Source of the DNA: an uncultured bacterium
Lineage (GTDB): Bacteria; Acidobacteriota; Aminicenantia; Aminicenantales; CALLJL01
Assembly: GCA_938092135.1 (NCBI GenBank)
Contig: CALLJL010000002.1
Location: 62,001 to 126,000 of the forward strand
Direction: 5' to 3'
Length of the DNA stretch: 64,000 nucleotides
Shown here: positions 43,153 through 52,073 of the stretch, piece after piece
Position numbering within the stretch: position 1 is the stretch's first letter
How the letters are laid out: each line of letters starts with the position of its first letter
The notes under the pieces: generated by a model
What the model was told of the DNA's origin: nothing
Seen by the model: the letters and a program-made list of their open reading frames with translations, nothing else
Database searches by the model: none
Program-made: the position numbers and the translations under genes

Positions 43153-44478
43153 ATGGCTACTTTAAAAGAAAAGTTTGCTCAAAAAATTGGCCCGATGAGG
43201 GAGAGAGTTCAAAGAATCCTTAAAGATTATGGCGAATTTAAAATTTCCGATGTTACTGTCGCCCAGGCCTATGGAGGGATGAGAGGCGTAAAATGCATGG
43301 TCTGGGAAACCTCAGAACTTGATCCCTATGAAGGCATCCGTTTTCGGGGCTTTACTATTCCTGAATTAAGGGAAAAATTGCCTAAGGCTCCAGGTGGAGA
43401 AGAACCTCTTCCTGAAGGCATCTTCTACCTCCTGCTTACTGGCGAATTACCGACCGATGAAGACGTCAAAATGATCAGTGAAGAGTGGAGTAAAAGAAGC
43501 CCTCTTCCAGATTACCTCTATGAGATCATGAAGGCTGTTCCTAAAGATACTCATCCTATGACTCAATTCTCTTTGGCAATTTTGGCTTTACAGAAGGAAT
43601 CAATTTTTGCTCAGCGTTATCGGGCTGGTATGCACAAACTTGAGTATTGGGATCCCATGTTTGAAGATGTTATGAATTTGTTGGCAAAGCTACCTTTGAT
43701 TGCCGCTTATATTTACCGTCGCACTTATAAAGATGATATTTATATTCCTCCTGACTTTTCCCTGGATTGGGCTGGCAATTTTGCTCATATGCTCGGGGTT
43801 GAAGATCCAGCTTTTAAGGAGCTTATGAGACTTTATCTCGTCATCCATAGCGATCATGAAGGTGGCAACGTTAGCGCCCACACTTGTCATCTTGTGGGCT
43901 CTGCCCTTTCCGATGCCTATTATTGCCTTAGCGCTGCGATGAATGGTCTGGCTGGTCCTCTCCATGGTCTGGCCAATCAGGAAGTTCTCCGCTGGATTAT
44001 GGATCTAATGAAAGATTTGGGTGGAATTCCCACTAAAGAGCAGCTTGAAAAGTATATCTGGGATACCCTCAACGCCGGCAAGGTTATCCCTGGTTATGGT
44101 CATGCTGTGCTTCGGAAAACCGATCCCCGTTATACAGCCCAAAGAGAATTCGCCCTCAAACATCTTCCCGATGACCCGATTTTCAAAGTGGTCAGCATGG
44201 TCTATGAAGTCGCTCCGGATATTCTGATGAAACATGGCAAGGCTAAAAATCCATGGCCTAATGTTGATGCCCATTCGGGCTGCTTGCTTTATCACTATGG
44301 CATTACTGAATATGACTTCTATACTGTTTTCTTCGGTGTTTCCAGGGCCATCGGAGTTCTTTCCCAGCTGATCTGGAGCCGGGCCCTTGGTTTACCGATT
44401 GAAAGACCTAAGAGCGTGACCACTGACTGGATTGAAAAAACCATCGAAGCCTCCAAAGCCCAACAGGCAGCTCAATAG
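43153..44478 (+). CDS. gltA: Citrate synthase, mitochondrial (eukaryote-like) type
   Basis: 441 residues. The catalytic region reads [74 protein letters not shown] and [15 protein letters not shown], all very close to mitochondrial citrate synthase as I recall it. It condenses acetyl-CoA and oxaloacetate. The start at ATG 43153 follows GGGAGG; in-frame ATG 43102 lies within the -10 region and is rejected. It is a single-gene unit closed by a strong terminator. Confidence 0.95.
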   Translation: MATLKEKFAQKIGPMRERVQRILKDYGEFKISDVTVAQAYGGMRGVKCMVWETSELDPYEGIRFRGFTIPELREKLPKAPGGEEPLPEGIFYLLLTGELPTDEDVKMISEEWSKRSPLPDYLYEIMKAVPKDTHPMTQFSLAILALQKESIFAQRYRAGMHKLEYWDPMFEDVMNLLAKLPLIAAYIYRRTYKDDIYIPPDFSLDWAGNFAHMLGVEDPAFKELMRLYLVIHSDHEGGNVSAHTCHLVGSALSDAYYCLSAAMNGLAGPLHGLANQEVLRWIMDLMKDLGGIPTKEQLEKYIWDTLNAGKVIPGYGHAVLRKTDPRYTAQREFALKHLPDDPIFKVVSMVYEVAPDILMKHGKAKNPWPNVDAHSGCLLYHYGITEYDFYTVFFGVSRAIGVLSQLIWSRALGLPIERPKSVTTDWIEKTIEASKAQQAAQ

Positions 44479-44487
44479 AAACTGGTT

Positions 44488-44525
44488 AAAAAGGGGGTAG
44501 CTTTAAAAAGCTACCCCCCTTTTTT
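44488..44525 (+). terminator. Rho-independent terminator of gltA
   Basis: AAAAAGGGGGTAGCTT, loop TAAA, AAGCTACCCCC and a T-run: a 15-base-pair perfect stem starting ten bases after the stop. Confidence 0.93.
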
Positions 44526-44601
44526 AAAAAAAAAGGGGGATTTTTTTCGATTTTTTATGAAAAAATAAAAATTTTAAAAAACTTCAGAGGGGAGGCCTAT
44601 C

Positions 44602-45663
44602 TTGGAATATAAAATCGCTTTAATTGGCTGCGGTAATGTTGGTGAGGGCTTTCTTCAGATTCTTTATGAAAAGGCTGGTTGGCTCAAAAACCAACATAAT
44701 TTTGAGGCCAAAATTGTAGCTATCTGTGATAAATTTAAGGGAAGCCTCATCGTACCTGAAGGTATTGACCTTAAAAAGTTGCTCTCTCTTTTGGCTCGCC
44801 AGCAGAGGATAGATGATTATGATCCGACCACAAAGATGGTTCAGGTCGATCCCCTCGATATGATTGAAAATATTGAAGCCGATGTTATCTGTGAACTAAC
44901 GCCCACTGATATAAAAACAGGAGAACCTGCCGCTTCTTACATTCGCAAAGCCCTCCGTTGCGGTAAACACGTAGTTACTTCCAATAAAGGACCCGCTGCC
45001 CTTTTCTATCCGGAATTGATTAAATTGGCTAGGCAAAATCATGTCTTTTTTAAGGTGGAAGGCACGGTCATGAGCGGCACTCCTGTCTTCAGTCTCTTTG
45101 AAAATGGTCTTTCCGGCAATACAGTGTTGTCTTTGAAAGGAATTCTCAATGGTACCACTAATTTCATTCTTTCCCAAATGGAAGAGAAAAATTTATCCTA
45201 TGAAGAAGCCCTGGCTGAAGCCCAAAAACTGGGCTATGCTGAAACTGACCCCACGGCTGACGTTGAGGGTTTTGATGCCATGGCAAAGATAATGATTTTG
45301 GCCAGCGTTATTCTTGATCATCCCTTAAGAATAGAAGAAATAGAGAGACGAGGTATAGTTGGTCTAAAGTTAGAAGATATTAGACAAGCCCTCCAAAAGA
45401 ATGAGCGGATTAAATTAATTGCTGAGATAGAAAACCATAGGGGTCAAATCACCGCTCGCGTTGGGCCTAAAAGCTTGCCTTTAACTGATCCGTTGGCTAG
45501 GGTTATGGGTGCTCAAAATGCCCTCGTCTTTAATCTTGATCCTCTAGGACAGATAATGATTCAAGGACCTGGAGCAGGCAAAAAAGAAACAGGATATGCC
45601 ATTTTAAATGACCTGCTGGCTATTCATAGAAATTTAGTTAGTCTTCAAAGCCATTTAAAATGA
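44602..45663 (+). CDS. hom: Homoserine dehydrogenase (no ACT domain)
   Basis: 353 residues. The Rossmann start IALIGCGNVGEGFLQIL, then GKHVVTSNKGPAALFYPELIKLA (cited in parts), the substrate region GTVMSGTPVFSLFEN and LKGILNGTTNFILSQM, and EAQKLGYAETDPTADVEGFDA are family signatures. It makes homoserine for methionine and threonine. There is no C-terminal ACT regulatory domain. Start TTG 44602 has GAGGGGAGG at good spacing. The trans-sulfuration enzyme follows, so both serve methionine or related pathways. Confidence 0.92.
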   Translation: MEYKIALIGCGNVGEGFLQILYEKAGWLKNQHNFEAKIVAICDKFKGSLIVPEGIDLKKLLSLLARQQRIDDYDPTTKMVQVDPLDMIENIEADVICELTPTDIKTGEPAASYIRKALRCGKHVVTSNKGPAALFYPELIKLARQNHVFFKVEGTVMSGTPVFSLFENGLSGNTVLSLKGILNGTTNFILSQMEEKNLSYEEALAEAQKLGYAETDPTADVEGFDAMAKIMILASVILDHPLRIEEIERRGIVGLKLEDIRQALQKNERIKLIAEIENHRGQITARVGPKSLPLTDPLARVMGAQNALVFNLDPLGQIMIQGPGAGKKETGYAILNDLLAIHRNLVSLQSHLK

Positions 45664-45672
45664 AATGGCTTT
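45647..45672 (+). other. Ten-base-pair hairpin overlapping the hom stop codon
   Basis: AAAGCCATTT, loop AAAATG, AAATGGCTTT. It spans the TGA stop at 45661-45663. It has only a short T-run, so it is a poor terminator; it could protect the mRNA 3' end or limit read-through into the next gene. Confidence 0.4.
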
Positions 45673-45779
45673 AAGTGAAAAATAAAAGCTGGTTTTTTCT
45701 GATCCTAAATTATAAAATTTTCCCCTCTTAAATTTATGATCTATAAAAAATTTTTTTGGAATTAAAAAAGGGAGGAATT

Positions 45780-47186
45780 ATGAATAATAACTCAAACTAT
45801 AGTCCTGGAGTTAAAAGATATGTGGAAGAGGCCAAAAAATGGCTAGCCGAGCAAGCAGCCTTAAAGGAAAGGGCCAAAGGCTGGCGCTTCGACACCATTG
45901 CTGTCCATGGACTTTACTCCCTCGCGGAATCTCTTAATCGAAATCAGGGAGCAATAATTGAACCTCTCTATTTGGCTACTTCCCAGGCCTATCGCGACGC
46001 CGATGAACTCGAAGCTGCTCTAGCTTATCTCATTCCCACATGGTGTTATACGAGGATTACCAACCCAACTACATATTATTTAGAATGGGTACTCTCTCTT
46101 CTAGAAAGCTATAAAACAGGCTGGGATGCTTCCTGTTATGTGACTTCTTCGGGAATGTCTGCCATTGTTATGGCCATAGATCCCTTTTTGGTTAAGCAAA
46201 AAACAGGACCAGAAAAAATCAATTTTGTGAGCTCAATTCAGCTCTATGGCGGCACCTATCAACTCTTTTCTTTACGGCGTGGTCAAGAAAGAGGAATTGA
46301 AGTCAGATGGGTTCTGAATCCCCATGACCTCGAAGAATGGCGGGCTAAAATTGATGAAGATACCCGCTTTCTCTATGTTGAAATGCCAAGCAATCCCCAG
46401 CAGGCCTTTACTGATATAAAAGCCCTGGCCGATTTAGCTCATTCCTGGGAAATTCCCCTCATTGTTGATGCCACCTGTGCTACTCCAGCTCTGATGAGAC
46501 CAATTGCCTATGGGGCTGATATTGTCATTCACTCCCTAACCAAGTCAATGACTTCAGGCGGAACAGCCATAGGTGGAGCTTTAATCAGCCGCAAACCAAT
46601 AACGACTAAAATCAAGAATGACCATCCCCTTTTCAAAGAAAGCTTCGCTGAATACGTTAAATTGCTACCTGGCCGCGATCATGGACCTTCACCTTCGCCC
46701 TTTAACTCTTTCCTGACGCTCCTGGAAATCAAGACTCTGAGGATGAAAATGGATCTTCTCAGTCGAAATGCCCAACAGGTAGCTGAATATTTGCAAAAAC
46801 ATCCTAGGGTTTATCAGGTTGATTATCTGGGCTTGCCAAGTTTTCGTTATCATGAGCTAGCCAAAAAATATATGAAGTTAGTTGATTCTGACGATGGGAC
46901 AGGCAAGGAAGTTAACCGTTACGGTCATCTTTTAAGTTTCCGGGTCGAAGGTCCTCCTGAAAACGCTCGAAAAGTTTTCGATCGCCTTCAAATAATCTTC
47001 AGGGCTACAGATCTCGGACGAATTAAAAGTGTAGCTACTATTCCTGCTATCTCTACTCATCAGCAACAGGGGGAGGAAGCTCGCCGTCTGGCTGATATTC
47101 CTCCTCAGCTCATTCGTTTATGTGTGGGGGCTGAAGATCCCGTCGACATTATCGCTGATTTAGAACAAGCTTTGGGCTCCATTTAA
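45780..47186 (+). CDS. PLP-dependent trans-sulfuration enzyme (cystathionine gamma-synthase/O-acetylhomoserine sulfhydrylase-like)
   Basis: 468 residues, longer than the usual 380 to 430. The PLP Lys is in IVIHSLTKSMTSGGTAIGGA; AVHGLY at the start, TRITNPTTYYLEWVL and GGTYQLFS are family blocks. An extra N-terminal helix of about 45 residues precedes the core. It could make cystathionine, homocysteine or act as a lyase; these cannot be separated by eye. The position after hom supports methionine synthesis. ATG 45780 has GGGAGG seven bases upstream. Confidence 0.85.
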   Translation: MNNNSNYSPGVKRYVEEAKKWLAEQAALKERAKGWRFDTIAVHGLYSLAESLNRNQGAIIEPLYLATSQAYRDADELEAALAYLIPTWCYTRITNPTTYYLEWVLSLLESYKTGWDASCYVTSSGMSAIVMAIDPFLVKQKTGPEKINFVSSIQLYGGTYQLFSLRRGQERGIEVRWVLNPHDLEEWRAKIDEDTRFLYVEMPSNPQQAFTDIKALADLAHSWEIPLIVDATCATPALMRPIAYGADIVIHSLTKSMTSGGTAIGGALISRKPITTKIKNDHPLFKESFAEYVKLLPGRDHGPSPSPFNSFLTLLEIKTLRMKMDLLSRNAQQVAEYLQKHPRVYQVDYLGLPSFRYHELAKKYMKLVDSDDGTGKEVNRYGHLLSFRVEGPPENARKVFDRLQIIFRATDLGRIKSVATIPAISTHQQQGEEARRLADIPPQLIRLCVGAEDPVDIIADLEQALGSI

Positions 47187-47273
47187 GTTATTTCAATAAA
47201 CTTTTTTTAATTTCCTTAAAAAATAAAAATTAAGGTAATATTTTCTGTATCAGAAAAGACCTAATTAATTACC

Positions 47274-47302
47274 TTGAATTGGTGCTTGCCCTGAATTAAA
47301 AT
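47274..47302 (+). promoter_or_regulatory. Promoter of murA, near-leaderless mRNA
   Basis: TTGAAT (47274-47279), 17 bases, TAAAAT (47297-47302); predicted start near 47309, two bases before ATG 47311. Confidence 0.58.
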
Positions 47303-47310
47303 GGAAACAC

Positions 47311-48591
47311 ATGGAAAAAATCAGGATAATTGGTTCACCTGAAAAACCGCTACGGGGCAAGGTAACGATAAGCGGAGCTAAGAACGCTGTTCTTCCAGCG
47401 ATCGCTGCCTCGCTCTTAACTAGGGAAAAGGTTCATCTCACCAACATTCCCCTCGTTAAAGATGTATTTACCATTTTAACCCTAATGTCCGAACTCGGAG
47501 CCGAATATGAAATAAATGGCAATTCTTTAACCATTGTCACCAGAGATGTTATCCGTCATGAAGCTTCCTATCAGCTTGTTCGCGCCATGAGGGCCTCAAT
47601 TCTGGTTCTTGGTCCCCTGCTGGCTCGTCATGGTCAAGCTGTCGTCGCCTTACCTGGCGGATGTGCTATCGGCTCAAGACCAATTGACCTTCATCTTCAT
47701 GGTCTCGAAAAACTCGGGGCTAATTTTATTCTAGAACATGGTTATATAAAAGCTGAAGCTAAAAAATTACGGGGAACTGTTATTGAATTTGAAAAAAAGA
47801 CGGTGGGGGGAACCGAAAATCTTATTATGGCTGCAACTTTAGCTGAAGGTGAGACAATCCTTAAAAACTGCGCTCAAGAACCCGAGGTGGCAGATCTCTG
47901 TGAACTTTTGATCAAAATGGGAGCAAAAATAGATGGTGTGGGGGAGGAAACGATCCGTATTAAAGGTGTCTCTGAACTCGGTGGAACAAGTCATGATATT
48001 ATCCCTGACCGCATTGAAGCCGGAACATTTCTAGTTGCCGGCGCCCTAACTAGAGGCGATATCCATTTAGACCAAGTCAGACCCGACCATATGACTACAA
48101 TCATTGAAAAATTACGCTATTCTGGGGCGAAAATTGAAGAAAAGGAAGAAGGAAGTCTCAGAGTTCAGGGAAGTGAAGAGATAAAACCCCAGGATATAGT
48201 CACTTCGCCTTATCCTGGTTTTCCCACGGATATGCAGGCCCAATTTATGGTTCTTATGACTCAAGCCAATGGAACTTCCATTATTACTGAGACTATTTTC
48301 GATCGGCGCTTCCTGCATGTTAATGAACTCCTTCGACTTGGAGCCAATATCGAAGTCCATGGAGATAAGGCGATTATCAAAGGAAAAACTCCTCTTTCTG
48401 GAGCCGAAACGACAGCCACTGACCTAAGAGCTTCAGCTTGTCTTATTTTGGCTGGCCTAATTGCCAAAGGTGAAACAATCATCAATGATATCGAGCATCT
48501 TGATCGGGGATACGAAAGAATTGAGGAAAAACTTAAACAGCTTGGGGCTTCGATTGAAAGAATTTCAACTGAAAAGGAAAATAAGAAATGA
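47311..48591 (+). CDS. murA: UDP-N-acetylglucosamine 1-carboxyvinyltransferase (MurA)
   Basis: 426 residues. KVTISGAKNAVLPAIAASLL is the substrate loop, and the catalytic Cys is in ALPGGCAIGSRPIDLHL. FPTDMQAQFMVLMTQANG and DRRFLHVNELLRLGANI are further signatures. It performs the first committed step of peptidoglycan synthesis. The HIT gene overlaps its stop by 4 bases. The ATG lies nine bases after the -10, with no ribosome site. Confidence 0.97.
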   Translation: MEKIRIIGSPEKPLRGKVTISGAKNAVLPAIAASLLTREKVHLTNIPLVKDVFTILTLMSELGAEYEINGNSLTIVTRDVIRHEASYQLVRAMRASILVLGPLLARHGQAVVALPGGCAIGSRPIDLHLHGLEKLGANFILEHGYIKAEAKKLRGTVIEFEKKTVGGTENLIMAATLAEGETILKNCAQEPEVADLCELLIKMGAKIDGVGEETIRIKGVSELGGTSHDIIPDRIEAGTFLVAGALTRGDIHLDQVRPDHMTTIIEKLRYSGAKIEEKEEGSLRVQGSEEIKPQDIVTSPYPGFPTDMQAQFMVLMTQANGTSIITETIFDRRFLHVNELLRLGANIEVHGDKAIIKGKTPLSGAETTATDLRASACLILAGLIAKGETIINDIEHLDRGYERIEEKLKQLGASIERISTEKENKK

Positions 48592-48935
48592 ACGGTGACT
48601 GTCTTTTCTGTTTGATCAGTCAAAGGCAAGCGCCAGCTGAGGTTGTTTTTGAAGACGATAAGGTCATGGCTTTTAAAGATATTAATCCTAAGGCGCCTGT
48701 CCATCTGCTCATTATTCCGAAAAAACACATTTCTTCTCTGAACGATATTTCCGAGAAAGACAAAGAGTTGCTTGGTCATTTAATTTTAATTGCCACCCAC
48801 TTAGCCCAGGAGAAGAATCTAAAAGAAACAGGTTATCGATTGGTTATCAATACCGGCCCACATTCGGGTCAACAGATTTTTCATCTCCATCTTCACCTAT
48901 TGGCCGGTCGTCATTTTTCCTGGCCTCCAGGGTAG
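48588..48935 (+). CDS. HIT-family nucleotide-binding protein (HinT-like)
   Basis: 115 residues. The histidine triad is in QQIFHLHLHLLAG; CLFCLISQRQAPAEVVFEDD is the typical start with a Zn-like CxxC. It hydrolyses phosphoramidates of AMP. ATG 48588 overlaps the murA stop (ATGA). Confidence 0.95.
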   Translation: MNGDCLFCLISQRQAPAEVVFEDDKVMAFKDINPKAPVHLLIIPKKHISSLNDISEKDKELLGHLILIATHLAQEKNLKETGYRLVINTGPHSGQQIFHLHLHLLAGRHFSWPPG

Positions 48936-48981
48936 GCCAATTAAATGATAAATAAATAACTATGGAAATAAGGAGGATAAA

Positions 48982-49635
48982 ATGGAAATAACCTGGCTTG
49001 GTCATGCGGGAATTAAAATTAAGGGTTCAAAAACAATCATCATCGATCCTTTTCTCACCGGAAATCCAGTCGCTGCGGCCAAACCTGAAGAAATTGGCCA
49101 AGCAGATATAATTATAGTTACTCATGATCACGGCGATCATCGGGGAGATGCCTTTGAAATTGCTCGCCAAACAGGGGCGACCCTTGTGGCTATCCATGAA
49201 ATCGCCGTTGAAGCCCAAGCCCAGGGAATTCAAGCCGAAGGCATGAACATCGGAGGAACCGTTGAGGTTAAAGGGGTGAAAATTCATATGGTTCCAGCCC
49301 TTCATTCGGCCGAAAAAGGCTCAGCTACAGGTGTTGTCATCGAAATGGATGGCCGCCGTCTCTATCATGCCGGAGATACAGGCCTGACTTACGATATGAA
49401 AATTATCGGAGAATTTTTCGAGCCTGACCTTTCGTTTCTACCCATAGGAGATAGATACACTATGGGCATTCCCTCAGCGGCGAAAGCGGTTGAATTTTTG
49501 CGGACAAAGCGGGTTATTCCCATTCATTACGATACTTTTCCCTTGGTGAGCGCTGACCCTGAAGAATTTCGTCGTCGCGTGGGCAATTTGGCCGAAGTAG
49601 TTATCCTTCGTCCCGGAGAATCCTATAATTTTTAA
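48982..49635 (+). CDS. UPF0173-family metal-dependent hydrolase (MBL fold)
   Basis: 217 residues. MEITWLGHAGIKIKGSKTI, IDPFLTGNP, THDHGDHRGDA and AGDTGLTYDM are typical of the UPF0173/YtkL group. The metal-binding His/Asp set is intact. Its substrate is unknown. AAGGAGG lies seven bases before ATG 48982. Confidence 0.92.
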   Translation: MEITWLGHAGIKIKGSKTIIIDPFLTGNPVAAAKPEEIGQADIIIVTHDHGDHRGDAFEIARQTGATLVAIHEIAVEAQAQGIQAEGMNIGGTVEVKGVKIHMVPALHSAEKGSATGVVIEMDGRRLYHAGDTGLTYDMKIIGEFFEPDLSFLPIGDRYTMGIPSAAKAVEFLRTKRVIPIHYDTFPLVSADPEEFRRRVGNLAEVVILRPGESYNF

Positions 49636-49644
49636 TTTGCCTTT

Positions 49645-50121
49645 ATGCCTTACCTCATTGACGGGAATAATCTTATTGGTTTTGTTTCCACTTTCAGCCA
49701 AAAGGACCCTCGCAGTCGGCTTGATTTGCTTGGTAAGCTTTGGCTATTTCAAAGGGCAACAAACTCGAGATTGTTCGTAGTCTTGGATGGGCCCTCTGAT
49801 GCTCAACTAATCGAAGAATGCCGATTTTGGCCCAAATTCCAGCTTTTTTTTGCGCAGCCCGGTGAAAAAGCAGATGAAGTCATCCTCAGTCTCATTCAAA
49901 AAAATAAACAACCTAGGACCATTATTCTGGTTACCTCGGATCGGGAGCTTCAGACATTGGGAAAAACGAGGGGAGTCAGGATTTTAACCTCTGCCGAATT
50001 TGCCAAGCGCATTAAAAAAATTTTAAAAGAAAAAAAGAAAGCCAAAGGAGGGCATAAACCTCGCTTCTCTTCATCTCCTTTAGAAACAAAGATTTGGCTG
50101 GAGATTCTAACTAGAAAATGA
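49645..50121 (+). CDS. NYN-domain (YacP-like) ribonuclease-type protein
   Basis: 158 residues. It starts YLIDGNNLIGFV and has the pattern FVVLDGPSDAQ, EKADEVILSLI and ILVTSDRELQTLG, with the Asp residues of the NYN/PIN nuclease site. YacP-like proteins are probable RNA nucleases. A basic linker (KKILKEKKKAKGGHKPRF) lies near the C-terminus. The start overlaps no gene and lacks a ribosome site; it may be read together with the upstream gene. Confidence 0.88.
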   Translation: MPYLIDGNNLIGFVSTFSQKDPRSRLDLLGKLWLFQRATNSRLFVVLDGPSDAQLIEECRFWPKFQLFFAQPGEKADEVILSLIQKNKQPRTIILVTSDRELQTLGKTRGVRILTSAEFAKRIKKILKEKKKAKGGHKPRFSSSPLETKIWLEILTRK

Positions 50122-50984
50122 AGCAAGTGGTGATAATTGGTGCCGGAAGGCTAGGTTGTTCCCTCGGTCTGGCCTTAAAGGAAGCCGGATTTCCGCTTCG
50201 GTCCATAAGCTGCGCCCATCAGGAATCAGCCGAGCAGAGCAGCCAGATTCTTGGCTTACCTGTCTATTATCTTAAGCCCGAAAAAGCTGTAGCCCAAGGC
50301 CAAATTATTTTTCTCTGTGTTCCTGATCGTCAAATAAGCCCCTTAGTCCGAAAGCTGGCCAAAGTTCAATCTGATTGGTCTGGACGCTTTGTTTACCATA
50401 CAAGTGGGCTGTTAAGCTCAATGGTTCTTCAACCTCTTAAAAAACTTGGAGCTAGGGTAGCTTCCTTTCATCCTATTCAATCCTTTTCGAGTAAAGAAAC
50501 ATCCCCCCGCTTTTGGCGAAAAATTTTTGTTTCTCTTGAAGGAGATGAGGAGGCCCTATCTTTGGCCAGGGAAATTATTCAAAAAATTGGTGCCAGGCCC
50601 ATTGAAATAGCTCCTAAAAACAAGCCCCTTTATCATGTCGCCTGCAGTCTGGCTTCGAATCACTTTGTTAGCCTCTTCTCGCTGGCTGGGGAATTGCTTG
50701 AGCGAGCCGGTCTTGAAAAATCAATGGCTCTGGAAATTCTTAAGCCGTTAGTCAACGGAACCTGGAAAAATCTGAAGCTTACTGATCCGGCTACTTCGCT
50801 AACTGGCCCGATTGCTCGGGCTGACTGGTTAACAGTGAGGGAGCATCTCCGAGTTCTCAAGGCCTTCCCTTTAGCCAGGAAGATTTATCAGAAACTCGGA
50901 CTTCAGGCCCTTTCTTTGGCAAAACAGAAAGGGCTTAGCCCTTCTCAGATCAGAGCATTGAAGCGGTGGCTTCAAGATAAATAA
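50118..50984 (+). CDS. Rossmann-fold/DUF2520 protein
   Basis: 288 residues. The nucleotide-binding start VVIIGAGRLGCSLGLALKEAGF is followed by IIFLCVPDRQISPLV and FHPIQSFS, then a helical domain PLYHVACSLASNHFVSLFSL (DUF2520). Such proteins resemble pyrroline-carboxylate or F420-type reductases, but their reaction is unknown. It overlaps the NYN gene by 4 bases and murB (opposite strand) by 35 bases. Confidence 0.9.
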   Translation: MKQVVIIGAGRLGCSLGLALKEAGFPLRSISCAHQESAEQSSQILGLPVYYLKPEKAVAQGQIIFLCVPDRQISPLVRKLAKVQSDWSGRFVYHTSGLLSSMVLQPLKKLGARVASFHPIQSFSSKETSPRFWRKIFVSLEGDEEALSLAREIIQKIGARPIEIAPKNKPLYHVACSLASNHFVSLFSLAGELLERAGLEKSMALEILKPLVNGTWKNLKLTDPATSLTGPIARADWLTVREHLRVLKAFPLARKIYQKLGLQALSLAKQKGLSPSQIRALKRWLQDK

Positions 50985-51894
50985 CTTCCTCTTCGAGCTC
51001 AACTCCAAATTTTTCTTTGACTCTTGACTTCATCTCATTCGCTAGCTTTAGAACGTCTGAAGCTGTGGCCTGACCTATATTGATGATGAAATTGGCATGG
51101 CCTGGATAAACCATGGCTTCACCGCATTTAAGTCCCTTGACTCCAGCTTGATCGAGGAGAAGACCGGCCGCCAATTTCTGACCATCGGGAAGGATAATGT
51201 TTTTAAAATAACTTCCCGCACTGGCCGTACCTTCTGGGGGGTGCTTCAGACGGCGGAGCGCTAGGATTTCCTTAACTCTTCTTTTAATTGCTTCAGGATC
51301 ATCCCTTTCCAGTCTGAATCGGGTCGAAAGCAAAAAATAGCCCTTTTCCTTCAAGCGGGAGGTACGATAACCAAAAGCAAAAAAATCATTGGCCACTTCT
51401 CTTTCCTGATATTTCTCCAAAATTAAAGCCCTGGCAACTACGTCTCCAATACTTCGTCCAAAGGCGCCGGCATTACCCCAGATAGCACCGCCCACAGTTC
51501 CGGGTATACCAGCAAGAAATTCCAGCCCGGCCAGTCCGGATTCACAACAGAATTCAACTAATTCAATGAGTTTAGTTCCCGAAAAGGCCTCAACTTCATT
51601 TGATTCGGGGAAAAAAGATATTCCCTTGGAAGAATTTTTTATAATTAAGCCCCTATACCCCTCATCAGCAAAAAGAATATTACTACCGCCTCCTATTATA
51701 TAAAAAGGCAGAGATTGATCTAAGGCAAAAAAAATAGCCTGTCGAAGCTCAGAAAGATTTTGAGCTTCAAAGAAAAAATCTGCCTTACCACCTATTCTGA
51801 AGGTGGAATATTCTTTTAAAGAAACATCGGATTGTAATGGCCGGCCCACAAATAATTCAAAAAGCCGGTTTATTTTCTGTACCTTTTCTTTCAT
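50950..51894 (-). CDS. murB: UDP-N-acetylenolpyruvylglucosamine reductase (MurB)
   Basis: 314 residues. FAD-binding blocks STFRIGGKADFFFEA, IIGGGSNILFAD and LEFLAGIPGTVGGAIWGNAG, the catalytic Ser in TASAGSYFKN and a closing VYPGHANFIIN identify the enzyme. It completes UDP-MurNAc formation after MurA. The gene converges on the DUF2520 gene with a 35-base overlap. No ribosome site is clear. Confidence 0.96.
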   Translation of the reverse strand: MKEKVQKINRLFELFVGRPLQSDVSLKEYSTFRIGGKADFFFEAQNLSELRQAIFFALDQSLPFYIIGGGSNILFADEGYRGLIIKNSSKGISFFPESNEVEAFSGTKLIELVEFCCESGLAGLEFLAGIPGTVGGAIWGNAGAFGRSIGDVVARALILEKYQEREVANDFFAFGYRTSRLKEKGYFLLSTRFRLERDDPEAIKRRVKEILALRRLKHPPEGTASAGSYFKNIILPDGQKLAAGLLLDQAGVKGLKCGEAMVYPGHANFIINIGQATASDVLKLANEMKSRVKEKFGVELEEEVIYLEATASML

Positions 51895-52016
51895 TGATTT
51901 TAAAATTTTATTCTAGGGAATAAAAAAAGTGAACAGAGAGAAAGTAAATAGGTAAACGCTTTGCTTAGGGAGAAAAATTAAATATAATAATTGTGTTTAA
52001 GAAAATTAATTTTGGA

Positions 52017-52045
52017 TTGACAACCAAAGAGAAGGTGATTATTAT
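52017..52045 (+). promoter_or_regulatory. Promoter of the TPR protein gene
   Basis: TTGACA (52017-52022), 17 bases, TATTAT (52040-52045); predicted start near 52052, leader of 22 bases carrying GAGGT. Confidence 0.72.
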
Positions 52046-52073
52046 TCAACAAAATTTATTGTGAGGTAGATAA

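Noticed and set aside
49624-49645. Leaderless start for the NYN gene
   Set aside because: TATAAT at 49624-49629 ends 15 bases before the ATG, so the start is not at the A of ATG, and the -35 (TTATCC) is poor.
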